Shown here: positions 58,201-64,000 of the stretch, piece after piece
Layout: each line of letters begins with the position of its first letter
How positions within the stretch are numbered: the first letter of the stretch is position 1
The notes under the pieces: generated by a model
The model's input: the letters and a program-made list of their open reading frames with translations, nothing else
Databases searched by the model: none
What the model was told of the DNA's origin: nothing
Made by a program: the position numbers and the translations under genes
Assembly (NCBI GenBank): GCA_963513935.1
Contig: OY740772.1
Location: forward strand, 15,222,098 to 15,286,097
Source: Aphrophora alni
Taxonomy: Eukaryota > Arthropoda > Insecta > Hemiptera > Aphrophoridae
DNA: 64,000 nucleotides
Direction of reading: 5' to 3'

Positions 58201-61200
58201 AACTGGGCCCATCATTTTACTCCTGAAACAAAATGAATTTCATGCTCAATCTCTTCCGACAAAAAGGTTTCGACAGTTTTCATCTTCAGGGAAAGTGATG
58301 TTGATTTTTTTTTTCGACAATCAAGATCTAGAACATACAGAGTTCGTGGAATGTTCCGTACAATTTATTAATTCACCGCTCTCAAGAACAGCTTTGTTAT
58401 AAACGCCATTGACTAGATACACGCAATGTCAATTAAATCTGACACGGCGCCTTCAATACTACTATTGAAAGATTACGCTATGATGAGGTGTTCTGTTGGT
58501 TATCTCATCTTGGATTGAAGGCGTTACACTGAATAGTTAGCTATTATTACTTAATTATGGAATAACTTAGGATATCTACAGAATATAACGTGGATGAAAA
58601 ATTCGACTCTTGGATGTTTATAGGTGTTATAAAAATAAAATTTTCGACATAACCTAAAAGAAAAAAGTTTTAAATAATTTGTACAATTTAAAAAAAAAAT
58701 TGTTTTACTCTTGTTTTTGTTTTTAGTAATACAGGAATATACAAAAGTCCAAAAGTGAAAGGAAAAATAAAAACCTTCCCCAAAAATTTTGAAAGGTATA
58801 AAAATAAAATAGAAGACTTTATTTAATTTACGGTATATCTTTTCAAAAAATAATAATAAAACAAAATAAAGTGAGAGGCAAAATAAGACGTTGCAAAAAA
58901 TCAGAATAATTCTAGAATGTATAAAATATAAAACTTCCTTCATAACTTTTTCAAAAAAAATTAATATTTACCAGAAAAAACATATAAAATTGGCCAAAAC
59001 TTTATGGGTGAAAATAAATGTGAAAAAGTTTTCTACAAATCTGGAAAAATTCAATCTTGTAGTTCAACTCAAGAAAACAATTCTTTTGAGATGTTATATA
59101 TGGTAATTTTTGGCCAATTAGTCCTGTAGCTTAATATTTTTCTACTCACACTCGTGTTTGGGTCATTATTCTTCAAATTTCACTAAAATCGTTGGAACCG
59201 ATTATGAGAAATTACGTTTTTTATAACATCAGGTTAGACATGATATGTTTTTTTTTTTTTTTACTGATAACTCACGAGACGGTATAATTGTAAAGATGGC
59301 GATCAATACGATGTGTGTGTCTTTAGAGGAAACTTTAAGAAAATGTAATCAAAATCGTTACAGTCGATTTTAAGAAAATCCTAATTTTGTGTATTTTCTT
59401 ATGGCAGCTAGACCCAAATTTTGATATATCGAAAAAATGTCAAAATACACCCACATAACAAATTTGATTAATCTTTCCACACATTTGAGCTGTAGATAGA
59501 CGATAGACAGACATAATTTCAAAACCATTTTTTGGATTCAATGGACCTCAAAACGGACCCATCACAAAACTTTCTCTATGTGGATATGTGGAAGAGTAAA
59601 AATTTATTTTCCCTATTGGATGTGTCATGTTGTCTCGAACCCTACGCCTATATCTCACATAGCAGAGAGGGATCTAACCCAAGTACTGTCTGACGATCAC
59701 AAGAATGAACGCAACGTATGAGAGGTGAAGAGGGAACTGCGCATGCGCTGGATCACATTTAGACTACTAGACTAGTGAAGTCCCTTTAACTACTACCGTA
59801 CTAATCGGTTAGAAAATATCAGGTTGGGATTTTCCACAGCTGTGAGTGGTTATTCGTAAGCCTAGGTTATTGTATGATTTCAGTGTAGATAGTTATTACT
59901 TGTTATACATTCTTGTTTAAGAAAAGCATTCAAATTAGCAGTTGTAACTCATTTCGGAGTATTTATCGAGTCAAAACATTGAGTCAATGTTATTAATTAG
60001 AGTAGTAGTGAGATGTTCAGTATCAACTATAATATTTGCTTATCTTCTGCATTCCTTGCGCGTTCATTCTTACCGCAGCAGTACTGTAGGTACAACTCAT
60101 CCATTCTGGCAATGCCTACCATAGAAGAAGGAATTAGAATAAGAATGTCACAGGTATAGGCTCTATCGTGATACAAAATATCCTTAGTTTGGTTACTGGA
60201 CAACAGAAAGCGCTAGTAGTCGGGACAAAAAGGCTTGGCTACTGTATCACAAATACCGATGCTACTAGCGCTTTCTGTTGTCCAGTAACCAAACTAAGGG
60301 TATTTTGTATCACGCTGTTTAACATGGGCTGTGACTTTCTTATTCTAATTCCTTTTTCTATGTGCCTACTCAGTTATTGTAGGCGCTAACCGGTATCTGG
60401 CATCACTGTTACTACTTTGAGGGAAATTTACGAATTGAAATGGGCGAGTCATATTCAAATTTCATTCCAATTAGTTATAAAACGTTTTGTTTCGTAAGTT
60501 TGTAAATACATATTTATAGAGCAATATCTGTTTGTTGACCAAACAATTACACTTATTGATTAAATTTATTTAGTTGTAATAATATTTTGGTGTAACCTTT
60601 TGTAGTGAAGTAAAGATTGAAGTTTACAATTAAAGGGTAATGCTGGAGGGGGGGAGGGTAAATATCCGATATTCCGATAGAAATCTAAATGTGCTTGAAA
60701 GACAATCATCCATTCTATCTGTCATTACTGCCTTTTGTAATTTGTTTATTCTTTTGAGTGTATACCACTCTCCTAGAGGCTATGGTAGAATGGGTGAGCT
60801 GTACTAGAGTACGTGCTTAGCAATCCCGTATGTCCTAACTAGATCTATATCTTTATTCGTGTACTCTAGGGTTAGATACCTCTCATCTTTTCCAGCCAGT
60901 CTCTCTTGATCTGACACTATTAGAGTACTTTGAGGTTAGGAGTCATTATTTCATGTTCTTTCCTCGGTTTTTTTATAAAGGGAGATAATGACCGAGAATT
61001 GCACATGCGTTCAAAATTACGTTATTTATAATTAATTAAAAGTGTTTCTTTCAGGGCCATTATGAACTTAAAAATTTCAACACACAAGACTTTATGAAAG
61101 CCAATGTACCCGCTGTCGGGACAGGCAAATACAAGCTGACGCAATGGTTTCTGCGCAAAAGTGATAAACAAGTTCTAGGCTGTGTCATCTTTGTTGTTGA

Positions 61201-61228
61201 ACTTAGTGCAAATTCTCTTTTTGGATAA
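50906..61228 (+). CDS. Complete 4-exon gene: secreted DUF1091/MD-2-like lipid-recognition protein
   Basis: Exons 50906-50983, 53906-54064, 57102-57266 and 61055-61228 join in phase 0 throughout and encode 191 residues. Residues 1-20 form a signal peptide (MNSLLITLVIVAVSGHMVRA), so the product should be secreted. The mature part has four cysteines (about residues 40, 104, 130, 177), two N-glycosylation sites (NRT near 58, NVT near 67), a KCEDD start, a CPIPEGHYELKNF block and a GKYKLTQWF strand. This order is that of insect DUF1091 proteins, which resemble ML (MD-2-related) lipid-binding beta-sandwich proteins; their usual length is about 180 residues. Function is inferred only: extracellular binding of a lipid or other hydrophobic ligand. 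Donors are GTAAGG, GTAAGG and GTAAGT; acceptors TTTTCAG, GTTTCAG and CTTTCAG. No frameshift or stop interrupts the reading frame, so it looks functional. The exact subfamily is uncertain. Confidence 0.85.
51225..51330 (-). repeat. Family G repeat with hammerhead-like motif, copy 3
   Basis: On the minus strand CACTTGAAAA, a seven-base-pair CGGGAGT/ACTCCCG stem and AAACGTCGTG appear in order (51322-51281). It lies in intron 1 of the DUF1091-like gene. Confidence 0.5.
51450..52730. repeat. ~650-bp tandem duplication in intron 1 of the DUF1091-like gene
   Basis: Blocks such as AAAATAAACTTTCAATCTAAT recur at 51761 and 52414, an offset of about 653 bp, and the similarity runs through the following 300 bp. 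Both units are reversed family A-related sequence and are well diverged. A (TA)n tract (52169-52207) occurs only in the second unit. Confidence 0.65.
52169..52207. repeat. (TA)n microsatellite in intron 1
   Basis: About 19 TA units after an A8 run, within the second unit of the 650-bp duplication. Confidence 0.95.
53520..53665. repeat. Family D repeat, reversed, in intron 1
   Basis: CCCTCGAATACACTAATAG then AAGAGAGATCCAGCTAGTGTAGATCCAGCTATCGTC; the AGATCCAGCTA phrase is doubled. Confidence 0.5.
53906..54064 (+). CDS. Exon 2 of the DUF1091-like gene
   Basis: This exon has 53 codons between a TTTTCAG acceptor and a GTAAGG donor. It encodes the first conserved cysteine (VAKCEDDG), the LRLNRKNRT strand with a glycosylation site, and a hydrophobic beta-strand stretch (LVVLEGNVTLKVPV). 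A C10 run lies just inside the following intron at 54086-54095. Confidence 0.85.
54195..55425 (-). mobile_element. Degenerate mariner/Tc1-superfamily transposon with DUF4817-type N-terminus
   Basis: The minus strand carries pieces of one transposase in order. At 55356-55168 an N-terminal block (MLQYSEEERGFCVEYYFRSY to NKTIISWVRMF) resembles the DUF4817 helix-turn-helix. Next comes RSGRPRSTRTNENV and a second helix block. At 54900-54780 lies LFSGHVNKQNMRFLFWEKP with PLNSVKLTVWA. At 54642-54370 lies the DDE end, FQQDGATAH and YPSRSPDLTLFDAYLWGPLK. Stops and frameshifts separate the blocks. The expected aspartate of the first catalytic box (SDE before the HLSG-like block) is not readable, so it is dead. 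The left edge (GTGTGGCAAAAAA near 54198) may be a terminal repeat. It lies antisense in intron 2 of the DUF1091-like gene. Confidence 0.8.
55924..56136 (-). other. Unassigned 70-codon open frame beside the LINE fragment
   Basis: This GC-richer open frame (MKPSRDGIKERLQNFLVSHT start) lies just beyond the last readable RT block of the LINE fragment, on the same strand. It does not match the YADD region expected there. It may be other element debris or chance; I assign no function. Confidence 0.2.
56235..57040 (-). mobile_element. Jockey-like LINE reverse transcriptase fragment
   Basis: Reading from 57040 downward, the frames give FLTEIQWVISHTKAKIAPVLD, LKYLTNICNGIF, FPP-WK, IIVFHTPGKD, LSKVFEIVSLKRINEHNI, QLLRVVEHLTEAFNN, GSVFLD and finally AGIPQG near 56255-56275. 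This is the usual order of early RT blocks in Jockey-clade elements (KAPG-D, PISLL-LSKVFEK, FLDVEKAFD, AGVPQGS). There are several stops. The AFD half of motif A is altered, and the YADD block is absent because the copy ends after the PQG box. It lies antisense in intron 2 of the DUF1091-like gene. Confidence 0.75.
57102..57266 (+). CDS. Exon 3 of the DUF1091-like gene
   Basis: This exon has 55 codons between GTTTCAG and GTAAGT. It carries the second cysteine in NICRDLVLL and the third in AKCPIPE. It also has an aromatic-rich strand (IQYWGNGGWKLIYTF), as expected for a lipid-binding beta sandwich. The acceptor lies about 60 bp from the edge of a minus-strand LINE fragment. Confidence 0.85.
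57660..58505 (+). mobile_element. Second, older mariner (SETMAR-like) transposase remnant
   Basis: Plus-strand frames read in order SEVYCEKA, MFENSRSEIEDE, RQGRSSSSVTD, then LEFRKMCARWAPRLLSAEHKE-like sequence, then RNEFLDRIVTEDVNWAHHFTPETK. These are the HTH and first DDE blocks of mariner transposases (usual forms MFENGR, GRPS, CARWVPK, IVTGDETWVHHFTPETK). In the first catalytic box the glutamate is lost (DET to DVN). The rest is shredded by stops. A C8 run lies at 57832-57839. It is in intron 3 of the DUF1091-like gene, same strand. A 75-bp repeat shared with intron 1 (57498-57570) sits just upstream. Confidence 0.75.
58510..59150. other. AT-rich intron 3 sequence, no feature
   Basis: Very A/T-rich. 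The 130-codon minus-strand frame 58551-58943 is rich in Phe, Ile, Lys and Tyr, as expected from base composition alone. Confidence 0.5.
59150..59620 (+). repeat. Family A repeat in intron 3
   Basis: CCGATTATGAGAAATTACGTTTTTTATAACATC, AACAAATTTGATTAATC and a right end ACTTTCTCTATGTGGATATGTGG are in the family order. Confidence 0.6.
59905..60095 (+). repeat. Family F repeat, second copy
   Basis: This inverted counterpart of 20-215 has only scattered differences. It ends about 25 bp before the 60118-60362 hairpin, so the two may be parts of one element. Confidence 0.75.
60118..60362. repeat. Near-perfect hairpin with ~100-bp arms
   Basis: Left arm about 60118-60220 and right arm about 60260-60362 are reverse complements. 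The inner 52 bp (from GTGATACAAAATA to AAGCGCTAGTAG) has only one or two mismatches; the outer part (GGAATTAGAATAAGAA) is also shared. The loop is about 42 bp. It lies in intron 3 of the DUF1091-like gene, just outside a family F copy. The 73-codon open frame here is an artefact of the symmetry. Confidence 0.9.
60800..60995. repeat. Family D repeat in intron 3
   Basis: TTAGCAATCCCGTATGTCCTAACTAGATCTA to GATCTGACACTATTAGAGTAC to ATAATGACCGAGAA. It lies 60 bp before exon 4. Confidence 0.55.
61055..61228 (+). CDS. Exon 4 of the DUF1091-like gene, with stop
   Basis: This exon has 57 codons plus TAA after a CTTTCAG acceptor. It completes the CP-x-x-x-GHYELKNF block across the splice junction and holds the fourth cysteine in LGCVIFVVEL. 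The C-terminus is ANSLFG. Confidence 0.85.
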   Translation, partial: GHYELKNFNTQDFMKANVPAVGTGKYKLTQWFLRKSDKQVLGCVIFVVELSANSLFG

Positions 61229-61303
61229 CTACCTACCATCTCTCTGGACTGAGCTAAACTTCTCAACAATTCTGTTTATTATAAATGTTGGTATTTGAAA
61301 TTA

Positions 61304-61309
61304 AATAAA
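61304..61309 (+). terminator. Polyadenylation signal AATAAA of the DUF1091-like gene
   Basis: A canonical AATAAA lies 75 bp after the stop codon in AT-rich DNA, followed by T-rich sequence. The short 3' UTR fits a small secreted-protein gene. Confidence 0.6.
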
Positions 61310-61486
61310 CACATAATAATTTTAGAGTGTTATATGTATTGTAATTTTGTTTATTAACAAGTTAAACCTTTGAAGAAAATCTCCAAATATGTTTTGTTAA
61401 ACATAACCTCAAAATCAATAACATAAGAAAACAGCTGTTCAGTAAAGTCAAGTGGTGGTGTAGATGTTAGAGTAGATTAAGAAACG

Positions 61487-61650
61487 GTACAAAACATTGC
61501 ACAACCTAACCTGACTCACTAGTCTCCTAAACCAAATGAAACGAACCAAAACTAATTCTAACTAAAAATCACAGTTCAGCAGTTGACAATCAAAAAGGGA
61601 AAATAAATTATGAACGCCATCTTTAAAAAAATATATTTATCTTTCAGGGA
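61487..61650 (+). repeat. Family A left-end fragment
   Basis: ACGGTACAAAACATTGCACAACC to TATGAACGCCATCTTTAAAAAA matches the left end of the 22.3-kb copy. Only about 160 bp is present. Confidence 0.6.
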
Positions 61651-61659
61651 CAATCCGAA

Positions 61660-62380
61660 ATACTGCTATTGTGAAGAGGGAGATACAGTGGAATAAACCG
61701 CCTTCCATTCCCAGAGGTGGTGATAGTTGTGAATAAACTTGGTTTTTTGTCCAACGCTACGAACTTACAGTAGCCTCAGACTATGATTTTGTCTAGTGTA
61801 AGGGGCGTGTCCTCCCTTCTACTTGCTTCCTTAGCCTGACTTGACGGTACAACCCATTCCAAGAAAACTAGGTACACAAATTACTGTTTAGTTATAATTC
61901 CTAAGTTACAACTTCGTGACAGACTTTTGTAAACGTTTTATTCTTATTTACACCGATAAAAGAAACGAAAGTAGTGTAGGCGTTTACACAGAAGCATTTG
62001 AGCAATATATTTTTTTATTGGAGTTGTACCGCTGAAAGTAAACTCAAGAAATAAAGTGTGGGGGCCCCTCTTTTCCTCTCCACCCCAGACACATTCCTAC
62101 CTTAAGGATACTGTAATTTCGGGTATGATGGGTAGTAAGCAAAACTGGAGTGCTGTGTAGAAGTATATCGCATCCATCCTCAGGCAAAAAGAGACGAACA
62201 ACGTCTGGTGTAGAAAAAACAATAAGATGCAACGCTTGAAGTAATGTTTTGCTCAGCTGTCCCAGGCGTGACCTTAGAAGTATGTGGGGGGGGGTCAGTG
62301 GATGCGAGCTCAACAATTTTGGGAGTACCGTCCCCTGCAGTCGGTTGAAGAAGATTTCCATCTTTGACTCGCAAAAAAAG
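61660..62380. other. GC-richer stretch with a 105-codon minus-strand frame, unassigned
   Basis: The minus-strand frame 62361-62044 is Leu/His/Pro-rich and overlaps another frame. A G10 run (62284-62293) breaks any longer reading. It could be element debris between the two family A fragments; no domain was recognised. Confidence 0.2.
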
Positions 62381-62428
62381 TTAGGTTATGTTTGGTTAGG
62401 TTAGGTTAGGTTAGGTTGGGTTAGGTTA
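62380..62428 (+). repeat. Short interstitial TTAGG tract
   Basis: About nine units with TTATG, TTTGG and TTGGG variants. Shorter tracts of the same kind occur near 23482, 35034, 38248, 41430 and, reversed, 21468 and 54132. Confidence 0.85.
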
Positions 62429-62509
62429 AATGATGGGTCAAAAAAACGACGTCGATGTTTTGCGGATAAATCCGTTAAGACGTTCCTGACCCCAAAAATT
62501 AGTTTTTGT

Positions 62510-63000
62510 GAATGATGTCTGTTTTTAATCTATCTACAACCCAAACGCATGGATTTTAATGAAACTTGTAGTCGGCGTATTTTATAACAAAACATATTGG
62601 TCGCAATCTCTCTAAAAATGCTGTAAAAAAGCAAAAATCCTCCATGTTCTATTATAATGTACGTAATTTCTCAAAATCGATTTTACCCATTTCATTCAAA
62701 TTTTAATGAAATGTGAAGATTAATGATCCAAACTCGTTTTCAAAATTCAAGCAAAAAATATTATAGTTCAGGAATAATTGGGAAAAAAGCAGAAATTAAC
62801 TTTGACGTCCGTCACAAGGCTCCTACTTGACACAAGTGAAACTATTTTACGCTCTTATTTAAACACTTTTTCAATGACGTCATCCATGGTTAATTTTCAC
62901 TTTGGGATTCACACAACCGAAATGTCATTTTTTCCTGACGATTATATTTTTGGTTCGCTTTAGAGATGAGCGAGTGAGAAAGTTTGTGCAATGTTGAAAT
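62510..63000 (-). repeat. Family A repeat, reversed, with intact left end
   Basis: The reversed left end TTTAGAGATGAGCGAGTGAGAAAGTTTGTGCAATG (62962-62996) is the best-preserved terminus in the window. ATTTCTCAAAATCGATTTTACCCATTTCATTC lies in the middle. Confidence 0.65.
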
Positions 63001-64000
63001 AACTCACTATTTATTAATTAATTATTGAAATAAATAACTATTTGGTTATAACAAAGAAATAATAATAATTTTATTTATTAAATATTTTAAAGCTCAAGAA
63101 ACTTAATCTCAGGTTAAAGTTCTCGCCGGCACAGTCCAAACCCTCACAAGTTTAGCAAATTCATATATTTTAAATATTTGTAACAAAAAAAAATTACATA
63201 TATATAACAACTGTAACATACAAACATAAATATCAATTAGGGCCAATTTAAAGTTCAAATTCATAAACATTACTAATTAAATTATTGATTTATAACCATT
63301 TATATATATATTCAAATTCACAGTACATATATATATAATTAATAGTCGGTTATTGTTCACTTTGTCTCTAATCAATGTCCTTATCAAATTATTTGCTAAT
63401 AATCAAAAATAGATAAGTACCAAGTATTGGCACAGTTATAATAAATTAATAAATGGATTCATCTCACCATATATAGAGTTCTGTTCAATAACCTGTATTT
63501 ATTTATATTACATCTTCTTTCTATAACTTCTATAAACCGAACAATCAATATTAATCACAAAAAAAAAAAAAACTATTCTGAAACTTTTCTTCAAATTTTA
63601 TCACTGTTCGAGAAAACAGATCTGCTCTGTTCTGTAATCTAAATCAAACTGGTAATAATAATTTTAAATTTTGTTAACAAAGGACTATTTTAGTTTAGCT
63701 TTGTTGTCTTGAAAATATCTTTTTCTTCTTTTTTTTTTTTTTTAACTTCTTTGCACTGCACTTTTAACATTATATATTAGATTTGTAATTTAATCTTAAC
63801 TAATTTATTAAATTATTAAATATTTAAAATTAACAGTTTTTCTTTGACAATTTTTTTTTTATTTATTTATTTAGTGGTTTTTTGGCTAACTCTACCATAT
63901 TTAATTATTTTTATTTAAATATTGCATATTCCTATTTTTAAAAATAATTTGAATAGATTGTGAGTTGTCTCAATGTTTTCGTCAAAATCGCCAGTAAACA
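63000..64000. other. Extremely AT-rich right edge, no feature
   Basis: Long A and T runs, no open frames of note and no recognisable repeats beyond short low-complexity tracts. Confidence 0.6.

Noticed and set aside
58551..58943. 130-codon minus-strand open frame, the second longest in the window
   Set aside because: Composition is Phe/Ile/Lys/Tyr-rich as expected from AT-rich DNA, with no domain and no splice signals; it lies in an intron on the opposite strand.
60168..60389. 73-codon plus-strand open frame
   Set aside because: It runs through both arms of a hairpin; a mirrored peptide of this type is an artefact of the inverted repeat.
61487..63000. A single complete 1.5-kb element with terminal inverted repeats
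   Set aside because: Both ends are left ends of family A; comparison with other copies shows the proper right end is different, so these are two fragments in opposite orientation.

Overview
The window is AT-rich, intron-rich, repeat-dense eukaryotic DNA. It looks like an insect nuclear genome: (TTAGG)n tracts of the arthropod telomeric type recur throughout, and the mobile elements are typical of insects (Jockey/CR1-like LINEs, mariner-family elements, a Helitron, a Penelope-like element). A hemipteran such as a leafhopper, sharpshooter or planthopper would fit, but that is inference. There is no bacterial-style gene organisation, CRISPR array or operon, and nearly every long open frame is chance or a broken transposon.

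Only two host genes are supported. The first is a complete four-exon plus-strand gene (50906-61228) for a 191-residue secreted protein with four cysteines and a DUF1091/MD-2-like lipid-recognition pattern. All exons join in phase 0 at canonical GT/AG sites, and a polyadenylation signal follows the stop. Its three introns (about 2.9, 3.0 and 3.8 kb) are packed with element debris. The second is a minus-strand first coding exon (8423-8598) that starts with a signal peptide and ends in a strong GTGAGT donor. It has a TATA box and a CCAGTCG initiator 32 bp apart upstream. Its later exons were not found and probably lie beyond the left edge. A third exon-like segment (34812-34880) is only tentative.

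Layout. 1-8.4 kb: presumed first intron of the minus-strand gene, filled with old repeats (families A, B, C, D, F). 8.4-9.0 kb: first exon and promoter. 9-20 kb: LINE fragments (9.86, 13.4, 16.8 kb), a 565-bp foldback element, family E units, two short hairpins and a tandem 191-bp duplication. 20-24 kb: a 145-bp MITE-like hairpin, (TA)n arrays and a minisatellite whose ~90-bp units each carry CCTAA tracts. 26.6-27.5 kb: duplicated tRNA-like/SINE segment with a CT microsatellite. 29.7-30.1 kb: large hairpin. 33.8-35.4 kb: LINE RNase H-like remnant and Helitron helicase remnant. 39.4 kb: LINE tail. 41.44-41.85 kb: 409-bp interstitial telomeric array. 43.4-44.3 kb: Penelope-like GIY-YIG remnant between inverted arms. 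47.2-48.0 kb: alternating 127/125-bp satellite. 49.6-50.3 kb: composite inverted repeat. 50.9-61.2 kb: the secreted-protein gene. 61.5-64 kb: family A ends and very AT-rich DNA.

The dominant structure is a dispersed non-coding repeat (family A) with about 18 decayed copies in both orientations. I found no convincing new enzymatic system. The most unusual items are the telomere-tract minisatellite inside a family A copy, the near-perfect 60.1-kb and 29.7-kb hairpins, the inverted-arm Penelope remnant, hammerhead-like motifs in three dispersed repeats, and a recurring peptide-like block in family D. Repeat boundaries were judged by eye and are good to a few tens of bases.
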